Assembly (NCBI RefSeq): GCF_019969725.1
Contig: NZ_JAHXYW010000003.1
Location: 372,001-436,000 of the forward strand
Reading direction: 5' to 3'
DNA from: Neobacillus bataviensis
GTDB taxonomy: Bacteria > Bacillota > Bacilli > Bacillales_B > DSM-18226
Length of the DNA: 64,000 bases
In this document: positions 18,356 through 27,599 of the stretch, piece after piece
How positions within the stretch are numbered: position 1 is the stretch's first letter
How the letters are laid out: each line of letters opens with the position of its first letter
Position numbers and translations under genes: made by a program
Notes under the pieces: generated by a model
What the model saw: the letters and a program-made list of their open reading frames with translations, nothing else
What the model was told of the DNA's origin: nothing
Database searches by the model: none

Positions 18356-18525
18356 TCTTTTGTACCTCCAATACCTATTGAAAAAGCAAGAATCGTTTTC
18401 CTTTTTGTAAGTATGTCATACGAAAAACGAAAATTCAGTATTGTTGTCAGGACTCCTTACTAAGAAAATTTGATTAAGATAGAGAAATGTCAGAAAAACT
18501 TACATTTTTTATGCGCAACTTCTAG

Positions 18526-18553
18526 TTGACTTAATTTTCAAATAATATAAGAT
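18526..18553 (+). promoter_or_regulatory. sigma-A-type promoter of the M3 peptidase gene
   Basis: TTGACT (-35) and TAAGAT (-10) separated by 16 bp, ending ~38 bp before the start codon. Confidence 0.5.
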
Positions 18554-18591
18554 AAAATTTAGTAGTGCGAAATACATAAGGGGGCAAATCG

Positions 18592-20406
18592 ATGGAAAAA
18601 ACAGTTGAAAAACGGCTAAATCGCTCAGAAATACCAGAGGAACTGACTTGGAATCTCGATGATTTATTCCCATCAGAGCAGGCTTGGAAACAAGAATTAA
18701 ACGTAATTGAACAGTATATTTCACAATTTGATAGATTTAAAAATACCTTACATACTGGATCTAAAGCCTTATTAGATTGTTTAGTCGCACAAGAACATCT
18801 TTCGAAAAAAATTATTAAAGCTTGGACTTTCGCAAGTTTGAAACAATCTGCAGACGGAACTGATCCCAATCATCAAGCCAATTTGGCTAACTTCTTTTCC
18901 TTACGAACAAAAAGCATTGCTGCTCTGTCCTTTATTGATTCGGAAATTCTTGACCTTGAGGATGGTTTGGTAGAAAAATACCTACAGCAGGAACCTGAGC
19001 TCCAACCTTTTCGTAAAAATTTATTAGAGCTGCTTGAATCCAAAAAACACAAGCTATCGGCAGAAACGGAGGAAGTACTGGCTGCTCTTGGTGAGCTGCA
19101 AGGTGCCCCTTACCAAATTTATCAAATGAGCAAATTAGCGGACATGGAATTCGCACCTATTCAGGACGCGAATGGAAGCGAATTGCCTGTATCGTTTGCC
19201 TTATTTGAGAACCGTTATGAATTTTCACCAGACACTGAGATTCGCAGAAAAGCGTATGATTCTTTTGTTTCCACACTTAAGCAATATAAAAATACAATGG
19301 CAGCAACATATGCTGCAGAAGTCATACAACAAGTCACCCTTTCCCGCCTGCGGAAATATAACTCCGTCACCCATATGCTGCTAGAGCCGCACCAGGTATC
19401 ACTAGAAATGTATAACAATCAAATTGACATTATTTATCAAGAGCTCGCCCCGCATATGCGCCGCTTTGCCCAACTGAAACAAAGACATTTAGGTCTGGAC
19501 AAAATGCTTTTCTGTGATTTGAAAGCGCCATTGGATCCGGATTTCAATCCATCAACCACCTTTGAAGAAGCAAGCCAATTAATCTTAGAATCACTTAAGA
19601 TCATGGGGCCTGAATATAGCGAAATCATCGAACGGGGCTTAAAGGAAAGATGGGTCGACCGAGCTGACAATGTTGGAAAATCAACTGGTGCCTTCTGTTC
19701 GAGCCCATATGGTTCCCATCCATATGTTCTTATCACATGGCAGGATAATATGCGCGGCTGTTTCACCCTGGCACATGAATTCGGACATGCCGGACATTTT
19801 TATTTAGCCAATAAGAATCAACGAATCATGAATGTCCGCCCAACAATGTATTTTGTTGAAGCCCCTTCCACCATGAATGAAATGCTTTTGGGGCAGCACT
19901 TGCTCTCAAATACAGAAGATAAACAAATGCGGCGCTGGGTGATTCTGCAATTATTAGGAACGTATTATCATAACTTTGTTACCCATTTACTTGAAGCCGA
20001 ATATCAACGCCGTGTGTATGCGTTCGCTGAAGAAGGTAAGGCCCTAACAGCCAAAACATTAACTGAATTGACAAGTGACGTCCTTACCGAATTCTGGGGA
20101 AATACGGTTGAGATCGATGAAGGTGCAGGACTTACATGGATGCGTCAGCCTCATTATTACATGGGACTATACCCATATACCTACTCTGCTGGCTTGACTG
20201 TTTCTACAGCTGTGGCCCAAATGATAAAAGAAGAAGGTCAGCCAGCCGTTGATCGCTGGCTTGAAGTACTTCGTGCAGGCGGCACCATGAAACCGCTTGA
20301 ACTCATTAAGTGTGCGGGACTCGATATGTCGACTCCTGACCCAATCCGTAAAGCTGTTGCTTATGTGGGGTCATTAATTGATGAACTGGAACAGTTATAT
20401 AACTAA
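18592..20406 (+). CDS. M3-family oligoendopeptidase (PepF-like)
   Basis: A 604-residue cytosolic zinc metallopeptidase of family M3, cleaving short peptides. The zinc-binding HEFGH motif is at about residues 395-399, followed by FVEAPSTMNEMLLGQHLL supplying the third ligand Glu; length matches PepF. AAGGGGGCAAATCG precedes the ATG, with a promoter at 18526-18553. It has its own terminator and no operon partner. Likely role is peptide recycling; a more specific role cannot be given. Confidence 0.92.
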   Translation: MEKTVEKRLNRSEIPEELTWNLDDLFPSEQAWKQELNVIEQYISQFDRFKNTLHTGSKALLDCLVAQEHLSKKIIKAWTFASLKQSADGTDPNHQANLANFFSLRTKSIAALSFIDSEILDLEDGLVEKYLQQEPELQPFRKNLLELLESKKHKLSAETEEVLAALGELQGAPYQIYQMSKLADMEFAPIQDANGSELPVSFALFENRYEFSPDTEIRRKAYDSFVSTLKQYKNTMAATYAAEVIQQVTLSRLRKYNSVTHMLLEPHQVSLEMYNNQIDIIYQELAPHMRRFAQLKQRHLGLDKMLFCDLKAPLDPDFNPSTTFEEASQLILESLKIMGPEYSEIIERGLKERWVDRADNVGKSTGAFCSSPYGSHPYVLITWQDNMRGCFTLAHEFGHAGHFYLANKNQRIMNVRPTMYFVEAPSTMNEMLLGQHLLSNTEDKQMRRWVILQLLGTYYHNFVTHLLEAEYQRRVYAFAEEGKALTAKTLTELTSDVLTEFWGNTVEIDEGAGLTWMRQPHYYMGLYPYTYSAGLTVSTAVAQMIKEEGQPAVDRWLEVLRAGGTMKPLELIKCAGLDMSTPDPIRKAVAYVGSLIDELEQLYN

Positions 20407-20418
20407 CATAAAAATTAA

Positions 20419-20451
20419 AAAAACCCATGAGATTCTATTCCATGGGTTTTC
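20419..20451. terminator. terminator between convergent genes
   Basis: Stem AAAACCCATG / CATGGGTTTT with A and T runs on either side, between the oligopeptidase and the minus-strand aminotransferase. Confidence 0.8.
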
Positions 20452-20458
20452 TTACGGC

Positions 20459-21784
20459 TTAATTTTCTACAAGATTCAAAATTGTGGCTTCATATTCAGA
20501 CAATGCTTCATCTAGAATTTTTAATCCCTCATCAATTTGTTCTTTTGTGACGATTAACGGTGGAATCATTCTAATTACTTCACTATGATTTCCGCAAAGG
20601 TAAAATAATACCCCTTTTTCAAGCGCCAAATCAAGAATTTTTAACAATGCCTTGCCATCCGGATCCCCAGTTTTTGGATCAATTATTTCAATTCCAATCA
20701 TTAGACCAACAGCACGAATGCTTCCGATAACAGAGTGCCTTTCTTTAAGCCGCTCAAGCTGTTCGACTGCATACTTTCCCATATTCCTTGCGTTTTCGAG
20801 AAGGTTTTCCTCTTTCATCACTTCCAAGGTTGCAAGTCCAACTGAACATGCAATTGGATTACCGCCAAACGTTGTCCCATGACTGCCTAGCGGCCATTGC
20901 TTCATTAAATCACTCGATGCTACAGTTGCGCTTAAAGGGAGACCAGAAGCAATCCCTTTTGCAATTGCCATTATGTCAGGAGTGACATCAAAAGTTTGTG
21001 CCGCGAACCATTCTCCCGTACGTCCAAATCCAGTTTGGACTTCATCAAAAATAAGTAAAATGTTATGTCGGTCACAAATTTCACGGACTCTTTTCAACCA
21101 GCCTTTTGGTGGGACGATATATCCGCCTTCTCCAAGAACTGGTTCTAAAATAACACATGCCACTTCTTCTGGAGTAACTTGATGACTAAATAAGCTAGCA
21201 AAATCTTTTTCTAATTTTTCAATAACAAATGCTTCCGGATCTTTACCTTGTGGACACTCTTTCACATTGGCATAAGGAATTTGATAGGTTAGACCGGATG
21301 GCTGCATAAATTTTCGATATTTACTTTTAGAAGTGGTGACACTTAGCGCCCCTAATGAACGACCATGGAAACAACCTATAAAAGAAATCACATAAGGCCG
21401 TTTTGTAACATATTTAGCGAGCTTAATCGAACCTTCAATTGCTTCTGCGCCACTGTTTGCAAAGAAAAAGCAATCTAGGTCCCCCGGTAAAATTTCGGCA
21501 AGCTCATCTGCTAAACGTAATATGGATTCATACATAATGACACCAGAAGGTCCATGCATTAAACCATCAGCTGCATCTTTAATCGCTTGAACAATTTTTG
21601 GGTGTCGGTGTCCAACATTGGTAACTGCAATACCTGATGTAAAATCAAGATATTTTTTGCCATCAACACCGTAGTAATAACAACCCTCTTCTTTCACTAC
21701 AGGTAAATTCGGATGATCCTTCGCCATACTAGGAGCAAGACGATTTGGCATATTTTTTATAAGATGTTCCCAATTTTTCCCCAT
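20459..21784 (-). CDS. class III aminotransferase (GabT/Tpa-like)
   Basis: A 441-residue PLP-dependent class III aminotransferase. Visible are [17 protein letters not shown], the cofactor-phosphate motif [50 protein letters not shown] with the pyridine-binding Asp, the catalytic Lys in [14 protein letters not shown], and [15 protein letters not shown]. It is closest in pattern to 4-aminobutyrate or omega-amine transaminases. Last gene of the run behind the -24/-12 promoter: dehydrogenase, binding protein, permease, ATPase, aminotransferase. The transported compound is therefore probably an amine (taurine, an omega-amino acid or diamine); which one is open. Confidence 0.88.
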   Translation of the reverse strand: MGKNWEHLIKNMPNRLAPSMAKDHPNLPVVKEEGCYYYGVDGKKYLDFTSGIAVTNVGHRHPKIVQAIKDAADGLMHGPSGVIMYESILRLADELAEILPGDLDCFFFANSGAEAIEGSIKLAKYVTKRPYVISFIGCFHGRSLGALSVTTSKSKYRKFMQPSGLTYQIPYANVKECPQGKDPEAFVIEKLEKDFASLFSHQVTPEEVACVILEPVLGEGGYIVPPKGWLKRVREICDRHNILLIFDEVQTGFGRTGEWFAAQTFDVTPDIMAIAKGIASGLPLSATVASSDLMKQWPLGSHGTTFGGNPIACSVGLATLEVMKEENLLENARNMGKYAVEQLERLKERHSVIGSIRAVGLMIGIEIIDPKTGDPDGKALLKILDLALEKGVLFYLCGNHSEVIRMIPPLIVTKEQIDEGLKILDEALSEYEATILNLVEN

Positions 21785-21827
21785 TTATTGATCCCCCCAT
21801 TAGTAATACATCCCTTGTTAAATTTTA

Positions 21828-22661
21828 TTATTTGATAGATTTTAAACTTTCTTCCCTAATTAGAGACAGTAATTCTTCCTTATATTCTGCAAATTCCACA
21901 GTCGCCTTCACGCTGAAATCTCTTGGTCTTTCTAAAGTAATCGGAACCTTTTTCTTTAATCGTCCTGGCCTTGCCGTCATTACATAAACAGAGTCTGCTA
22001 AGAAAATAGATTCATCTACATCATGGGTAATGAATAGTATCGTCTTTTTTGACTCTTCCCATGCTTTTAACAACACTTCCTGCATAATGTTCCTCGTTTG
22101 AGCATCTAAGGCTCCAAATGGTTCATCCATTAATAAAATTTTCGGATCGTTTGCTAAGGCGCGGGCAATAGCGACACGTTGTTTCATACCGCCTGACAAT
22201 TGAATCGGATAATGCTTCTCAAAGCCTTCCAAACCAATTAATTGCAAATAATGACGAGCCACATCGTCCCGTTCTTTTTGCGAAATTCCTTTTAACTTTA
22301 AACCAAAGGTAATATTCTCTTTAACGCTTAACCAAGGGTACAAGGTATAGGATTGAAATACCATTCCTCTGTCAGAACCAGGTCCCTTTATTTCCTCTCC
22401 ATCTAGGAGAACTTTACCTGATGTTGATTCTTCCAATCCAGCCACAATTCGCAAAACGGTAGATTTTCCACATCCGGATGGACCTAAAATCGTCACAAAC
22501 TCCCCTTCTTCAATCGAAAAGGAAGTCTTTTCTAATGCTGTCGTTTCACCGCTTTTTGTTTTAAAGATTTTACCAACTTCTTTAATTTCTAATTTTGGTT
22601 TACTAATGTTAGGAATTATCGGTTTAACTTTTTCTATTTCTTTAACAACAGGAGTGACCAT
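21828..22661 (-). CDS. ABC transporter ATP-binding protein (nitrate/sulfonate/taurine type)
   Basis: A 277-residue ABC ATPase: Walker A GPSGCGKST near 59, Q-loop MVFQSYTLYPWLSV, signature LSGGMKQR, Walker B ILLMDEPFGALD and switch His in FITHDVDE. The Pro/Ile/Lys-rich N-terminal extension of ~25 residues is unusual for the family. The ATG at 22661 lies one base after the stop of the permease gene. It energises uptake by the neighbouring permease and lipoprotein. Confidence 0.93.
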   Translation of the reverse strand: MVTPVVKEIEKVKPIIPNISKPKLEIKEVGKIFKTKSGETTALEKTSFSIEEGEFVTILGPSGCGKSTVLRIVAGLEESTSGKVLLDGEEIKGPGSDRGMVFQSYTLYPWLSVKENITFGLKLKGISQKERDDVARHYLQLIGLEGFEKHYPIQLSGGMKQRVAIARALANDPKILLMDEPFGALDAQTRNIMQEVLLKAWEESKKTILFITHDVDESIFLADSVYVMTARPGRLKKKVPITLERPRDFSVKATVEFAEYKEELLSLIREESLKSIK

Positions 22662-22662
22662 C

Positions 22663-23460
22663 CTACAAACCGTCCTTTCTCATCCACGAAAACGAAGCGC
22701 GGTAAATGGCTTTAAAAATAATATCGGTTATGAGGCCTAATAAACCAATGATTAAAATCCCCACGATGATTTTATCTGGCTGTAAAAACCTTGATGCTTG
22801 CATAATCATGTAACCCAATCCGCTTGATGCTCCGACAATTTCAGCTACAACTAGATAAGTCCACGCCCATCCAAACGTAATCCGAAGGGTGTCGACAATT
22901 CCCGGCAAGGCAGCTGGAAGAATTACCTTTGTAAAAACCTGTGCTTTCTTGGCCCCTAAAGTATAGGAAACATCCACCAAATCATTTTGAACGTTTTTTG
23001 TCACATCCATAATCATTAGCGTAAGCTGAAAAAATGTTCCTAAGAAAATTACACTCATTTTTTCAGCCTCTCCAAGACCAATCCATAAAATCAATAAAGG
23101 GATGAATGCTGAAGCTGGCATATAACGAATAAAGCCGATCACAGGCTCAAATGCCCCTTCCATAATCCTTAATGATCCCATTAAGATTCCTAAAGGAATC
23201 CCAATAATGGCAGCAATAAGAAACCCCAATAACACCCGTGAAAAACTAATTCCGATATCTGAAAGAATGTCTCCATTGACGAATAAATCAACAGCTGTAG
23301 CTAGCACTGCTGACGGACTAGGTAAAAATAGGGGATTCACCAACTTGCCGTAGCTTAGTACTGACCATACCAATAATAATAGAAGAAACGTAAGAAGGCC
23401 TGCTGATGTATAAAGCGGTTTAGATATTTCTTTATTAGGAGTTAATAATTTAGCTAACAT
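22663..23460 (-). CDS. ABC transporter permease (SsuC/TauC-like)
   Basis: A 265-residue permease with about six membrane segments; the EAA-type loop is YTLGAKKAQVFTKVILPAAL followed by PGIVDTLRITFGWAW. The ATG at 23460 with AGGTGATTTA before it is preferred over the upstream ATG at 23508, which would include a hairpin. It is separated from the binding-protein gene by that hairpin (23496-23541). Confidence 0.92.
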   Translation of the reverse strand: MLAKLLTPNKEISKPLYTSAGLLTFLLLLLVWSVLSYGKLVNPLFLPSPSAVLATAVDLFVNGDILSDIGISFSRVLLGFLIAAIIGIPLGILMGSLRIMEGAFEPVIGFIRYMPASAFIPLLILWIGLGEAEKMSVIFLGTFFQLTLMIMDVTKNVQNDLVDVSYTLGAKKAQVFTKVILPAALPGIVDTLRITFGWAWTYLVVAEIVGASSGLGYMIMQASRFLQPDKIIVGILIIGLLGLITDIIFKAIYRASFSWMRKDGL

Positions 23461-23495
23461 TAAATCACCTATTTTCTCTATTAATCTTTTATAAA

Positions 23496-23541
23496 AAAGC
23501 CTAACCAATGAGGCCGGAAGAACACCTCATGAGTCAGGCTT
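23496..23541 (-). terminator. intra-operon hairpin after the substrate-binding-protein gene
   Basis: Imperfect stem AAGCCTAACCAATGAGG / CCTCATGAGTCAGGCTT followed by an A/T-rich stretch. It sits between the binding-protein gene and the permease, a common place for partial termination or mRNA stabilisation that leaves more binding protein than permease. Confidence 0.6.
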
Positions 23542-23558
23542 CATTTTCATTTTATTTT

Positions 23559-24551
23559 CTATTTTTGAAAGCTTGGATTGATAACATTATCCACTTTTGG
23601 TTCTTTGTCAATTATCTTTTGATCTTTGTAAAACTTAATTGCATTTTCAGCTGATTGATAAATGTCACCTTTTGCACTTTCAGTTCCGAAAAGTTTTTGA
23701 TTATCCTCTTTGGAGAAAAATTTTAATCCGGTTACTGTTCCTTCAAATTCATTTAAATCAATTTTTAGACCTTTGGCCATAATTTCGTTTGCTTCTTTCT
23801 CATGCTCTTTCCAATATGTCATCGCTTCACCCATCGCCTTAACAAATGCTTTTACATCTTCCGGACGGTTTTTGATAACATCTTCTTTAAAGCTCACAGT
23901 ATCCACAATAATTCCAGGCAGATCCTTTGTTGTTAACAATACTTTTCCGTTTGCTTGTGATCCCTTTGTTAACCAAGGCTCCCATGTTACCGCTGCATCA
24001 ACTTTACCCGCAGCAAAAGCGGCTCCTGCATCTCCAGCTGACATTTGAACGACTTGGACATCTTTTTCTGTTAATCCGCCTTGTTTTAATGCTTGTAGGG
24101 CAAGCATATGGCTTGTTGAACCTACTTCAAATGCAACGGTTTTTCCTTTTAAGTCTTTAACACTATTAATATTATTTTTCACGAGAATCCCATCTCCGCC
24201 GTGGGAATCATCCAATAACCAAACAACTTGAACCGGAATATTTGATGCCGCTAAAGAAACCTGAACATCGAGTGCCGTTGCCATTCCATCAATTTTTCCA
24301 CTTGCTAACGCTTGTTTTCGTTCGCCTAATCCTTCTACAATGGAAAGATCCACATCAATACCATTCTTTTTGAAAAAGCCTTTTTCCTTGGCTAAAAATA
24401 ATGGGCCATAACCTGTCCAAGTAGGCAGCGTCACTTTCAATGGTTCAGACGACTTTCCATTCTTGGAATTGCCGGAAGCTTCCTCTTTTCCACATGCCGC
24501 CAGCGCTAATAATAACATCATTGAACAAACAACCACTAACCATTTTTTCAT
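23559..24551 (-). CDS. ABC transporter substrate-binding lipoprotein (SsuA/TauA/NMT1-like)
   Basis: A 330-residue lipoprotein: signal peptide MKKWLVVVCSMMLLLALAAC with the lipobox LAAC at Cys20. The mature part is a type-II binding fold of the nitrate/sulfonate/taurine group (TWTGYGPLFLAKEKGFFKKN; GSTSHMLALQALKQGG; GAAFAAGKVDAAVTWEPWL). The WEPW segment is typical of sulfonate, taurine and related binders. It follows the dehydrogenase by 20 bp. The ligand is not decidable; context favours an amine or aminosulfonate. Confidence 0.9.
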   Translation of the reverse strand: MKKWLVVVCSMMLLLALAACGKEEASGNSKNGKSSEPLKVTLPTWTGYGPLFLAKEKGFFKKNGIDVDLSIVEGLGERKQALASGKIDGMATALDVQVSLAASNIPVQVVWLLDDSHGGDGILVKNNINSVKDLKGKTVAFEVGSTSHMLALQALKQGGLTEKDVQVVQMSAGDAGAAFAAGKVDAAVTWEPWLTKGSQANGKVLLTTKDLPGIIVDTVSFKEDVIKNRPEDVKAFVKAMGEAMTYWKEHEKEANEIMAKGLKIDLNEFEGTVTGLKFFSKEDNQKLFGTESAKGDIYQSAENAIKFYKDQKIIDKEPKVDNVINPSFQK

Positions 24552-24571
24552 TACTATTTCCCCCTTTGTAT

Positions 24572-25669
24572 TTATAATGAAATACTTAAAAACTCTTGCC
24601 CAATTCCATCAGCTTGTTTTACAGCTCTTATCACCATTTCTGGTGTGACTTCAAAGGGCATGTTTGCCATATCTTCAATCGTGACGGTTATTTCACCTAG
24701 CTTATTCCATTCATAATCGGTTAACTCACTTATACCCATTTGCTCTAAAGTAAAGGGAAGTCCGATTTCCTGATAATAACGAATTAAGTTTGGCAGCTCT
24801 TCTTCCTTTGATTCCAAACATAATTGCGCAAGGATTCCGAAGGCGACAATTTCACCGTGATACGTTTGATGACATTCCGGAAATATTGTTAAGCCAGAAT
24901 AAATGGCGTGGGCTCCTGCTGTCCGACAATCATCCCCACCGTACCCGCTCACACTTCCGCTTATTAAAATAATCGCATCGACAACATCTTCAAATGCTTT
25001 CGTTAAAGTGGAGGATTCAACAGATTGAATTGCTTCATGACCAATTTCATGTAAAGTTTTATAAACTTGAGCCGCTATCGCAAAGGCTGTTTGATTTAGC
25101 GCAGTTGGATTCGCTTTTTGTATAGTAGCCCTTGTTTCAAACCATTTTGCCAGCGTATCACCAATCCCTGCTATTAAAAAGCGAACGGGAGCATTTAAAA
25201 GCAGGGTCGAATCTACGATGACCAGCTCTGGAGCTTTCGACTCCCTCCCAATTCCAATAAATTCACCTTCATCGTTATAAAGAATAGAAATAGCTGTAGC
25301 CGCAGCACATGTGGCCGCTATGGTTGGGATGACAACCAATGGTTTATTTAGTTTGAATGCAACAACTTTAACCGTATCAATAGCTTTGCCTCCACCTGTT
25401 CCAATCAAAACATCGAAGTCTTGGCTTTGTAATTTGTCTACCAGTCTATTAATATTGGTTTCAGAAGATTCTCCACCATACCAAAGGGAGGGCAACAAAG
25501 ACATACCTTCTGCGGACAAACTCTTTCTTAATGTGTCTTCTACAATATCGACACTAACCTGTCCTCCAATAAGTGCAGCAGTTTTTCCGAAATTTCTTAT
25601 GTACGATCCAGCAGCTGTTAATATACCGGCCTCTCTTACATACTGTGCAGGTCCTACAGTCACTTTCAT
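24572..25669 (-). CDS. iron-containing alcohol dehydrogenase family protein (glycerol dehydrogenase-like)
   Basis: A 365-residue NAD-dependent metal dehydrogenase of the GldA branch: IGTGGGKAIDTVKVVAFKL for NAD binding near 90, PTIAATCAAATAISILYND, and metal ligands Asp in AGIGDTLAKW near 171, His in TAGAHAIYSGL near 254 and His in CHQTYHGEIVAFG near 271. The family reduces or oxidises small alcohols and aldehydes. It is the first gene after the -24/-12 promoter and probably acts on the aldehyde made by the aminotransferase at the other end of the operon. Sulfoacetaldehyde reduction is one speculative fit. Confidence 0.85.
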   Translation of the reverse strand: MKVTVGPAQYVREAGILTAAGSYIRNFGKTAALIGGQVSVDIVEDTLRKSLSAEGMSLLPSLWYGGESSETNINRLVDKLQSQDFDVLIGTGGGKAIDTVKVVAFKLNKPLVVIPTIAATCAAATAISILYNDEGEFIGIGRESKAPELVIVDSTLLLNAPVRFLIAGIGDTLAKWFETRATIQKANPTALNQTAFAIAAQVYKTLHEIGHEAIQSVESSTLTKAFEDVVDAIILISGSVSGYGGDDCRTAGAHAIYSGLTIFPECHQTYHGEIVAFGILAQLCLESKEEELPNLIRYYQEIGLPFTLEQMGISELTDYEWNKLGEITVTIEDMANMPFEVTPEMVIRAVKQADGIGQEFLSISL

Positions 25670-25937
25670 ATTCCATCCCCCTTTGATTATTGAGAAATCG
25701 TAAAACGCATAACATTCTTTTAATATAAATATTCAAAAATCTTATGTCAATATAGATTTTAAATATTCAGTAATTAAATGTTTATAAATAAATGAAAATA
25801 AATATACATAAATCTAGTTATTTAAATATATTGTACAGATATTATCTTTGAATAAATATTAATTTTATAATATTAATAACTATCCCTTACCTCCCCCATC
25901 CTCTACCTAAATTTTTCTTTTTATTAACAATAAAACA

Positions 25938-25953
25938 TGCAATTTTTATGCCA
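25938..25953 (-). promoter_or_regulatory. sigma-54 (SigL) -24/-12 promoter
   Basis: On the minus strand TGGCATAAAAATTGCA matches TGGCAC-N5-TTGCW, with exactly 10 bp between GG and GC. It begins five bases after the stop codon of the sigma-54 activator gene and points toward the dehydrogenase-ABC-aminotransferase operon, leaving a leader of ~255 nt. Confidence 0.75.
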
Positions 25954-25957
25954 CCTT

Positions 25958-27355
25958 TTAATCTATTCCGTGTTTTCTGAGTTTTCTAAATACTGATGGT
26001 TGACTGATGCCTAATGCTTTGGCGATTTGAGTCGTAGTTTTATATCGTTTTCTAGCTTTTATCAGGACTTGCTTTTCGACGCTATCAAGTACTTCATCCA
26101 AAGAACGATTCCCATCTTCAATCGTTGCAACCTCCTGGTATGTCTTTCGATAGCGTTCAGGCAGGTTTTCTACTTCAATTAACTGCTTAGAGGAGGTAAC
26201 CACTAGCCTTTCAATTAAATTGATTAACTCCCTCACATTTCCTTTCCATTCATTTGTCAGCAATAAATGAATAACCCCTTCATCAAGGGCTCGTTCTCTG
26301 TTATATTTTTCAGAGAAATACTTTAAAAAGTAGTCAACTAAGGGAATAATGTCCGTTGGACGTTTTCGTAAAGGGGGGATGGTGATAGGTACAACATTTA
26401 GACGAAAAAAAAGATCCTGGCGAAACGTTTTTTCCTCAATCGCTTTCTCTAAATCTTTATTTGTAGCTGCTAAGATTCGGAAATCAACATTTCTGACCTT
26501 TGTTCCTCCCACCCTGTAAAACTGTTTTTCCTGGATAAACTTCAGTATTTTGACTTGATTAGCTAACGATAACTCCCCAATCTCATCCAAAAATAATGTC
26601 CCACCCTCTGCAAGCTCCGCTAAACCTACTTTTCCTTTATTGCTTGCGCCTGTAAAGGACCCGGATTCGTAACCAAAAAACTCTGCCTCAAAAAGAGACT
26701 CAGGGATCGCTCCACAGTTCACTTCAATAAATGGACCATCTTTTCTAGGACTTTTATTGTGAATAAATTTCGCTATGTGCGATTTTCCTACCCCTGATTC
26801 ACCAAGAAGTAACACATTTACATCGATTTCAGCTACCTGTAAAGAAAGTTGTAAAACCTTTTTCATTTCATCTCCGCTTGCAATCATGCCTTCAGTATAG
26901 AAATGAAGATTTCTAAGCATTTCAAGCTCACTTTTTACTCTTTCCATTTCGTCTTCCATATCGGTTAAATATTTTTGCATATTAAGTAATTCAGTAATAT
27001 CGTGTGAATAACTAACGATTCGGACTAGTTGATTTTCTTGATTAAAAACCGGAATGCCAGTAACCAATAACTTTTTCCCATCATTTGTGGTTTGGACAAT
27101 TGTAATTTTCTTCTTTTCTTTTAACACCATGGGGGTCAATATTGGTGTAAAAACTCCTTCTTTTTCAAGTTCATAAACCGACCTGCCAACCATTTCATTC
27201 GATTTTAAGTTATAAATACCTTCGGTGGCTTCGCTTACTTTCAAAATAATCCCATCCGTATTGGTCACTAAAATATCATCCTGTAATGAGTGCAAAATGG
27301 CTTCACTTTCATTCCAACTATTTTTTTCATTGATCAGAATAACTCCTCCTCGCAC
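25958..27355 (-). CDS. sigma-54-dependent activator with PAS sensor domain
   Basis: About 460 residues. The N-terminal PAS domain (ILVTNTDGIILKVSEATEGI to VSYSHDITELL) is followed by a coiled-coil linker, then an AAA+ domain: Walker A GESGVGKS, sigma-54-contact loop GSFTGAS, Walker B GGTLFLDEIGE, R-finger region FRLNVVPI. A Fis-type helix-turn-helix ends it (TTQIAKALGISQPSVFRKLR). The frame opens with GTG at 27355, but GAGGAGG lies just inside it and no ATG/GTG/TTG follows at proper spacing; CTG at 27337 or ATT at 27340 fit. It probably activates the -24/-12 promoter directly downstream. Confidence 0.92.
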   Translation of the reverse strand: MRGGVILINEKNSWNESEAILHSLQDDILVTNTDGIILKVSEATEGIYNLKSNEMVGRSVYELEKEGVFTPILTPMVLKEKKKITIVQTTNDGKKLLVTGIPVFNQENQLVRIVSYSHDITELLNMQKYLTDMEDEMERVKSELEMLRNLHFYTEGMIASGDEMKKVLQLSLQVAEIDVNVLLLGESGVGKSHIAKFIHNKSPRKDGPFIEVNCGAIPESLFEAEFFGYESGSFTGASNKGKVGLAELAEGGTLFLDEIGELSLANQVKILKFIQEKQFYRVGGTKVRNVDFRILAATNKDLEKAIEEKTFRQDLFFRLNVVPITIPPLRKRPTDIIPLVDYFLKYFSEKYNRERALDEGVIHLLLTNEWKGNVRELINLIERLVVTSSKQLIEVENLPERYRKTYQEVATIEDGNRSLDEVLDSVEKQVLIKARKRYKTTTQIAKALGISQPSVFRKLRKHGID

Positions 27356-27375
27356 AATCTTTTATTACACTTCTA

Positions 27376-27393
27376 TTATTCAATTTTGAATAA
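27376..27393. promoter_or_regulatory. TTATTCAA-tt-TTGAATAA palindrome
   Basis: Eight-base perfect inverted repeat with a two-base spacer, just upstream of the sigma-54 activator gene; a partial copy (CAATTTTGAATA) lies at 27451. ATATTCAAAA and TTTGAATAAATA words recur in 25727-25860. Possible activator or autoregulatory site; the AT-rich background makes this tentative. Confidence 0.35.
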
Positions 27394-27599
27394 AATAAAT
27401 GAAAAATCCTTCTATAATTCAGTTATATCAAATAAACGATAGTTTTTATACAATTTTGAATATTTTATTTATAATTGAATTAAATATTAGTCCCCTTCCA
27501 TCCCCAATACTCTTTATGAAAAATTGAGAATTTCCGACAAAAACATTAATAAGGGAACATATTTATTAATACTACAGCCCCATTTATAAGGAGGTTTCC

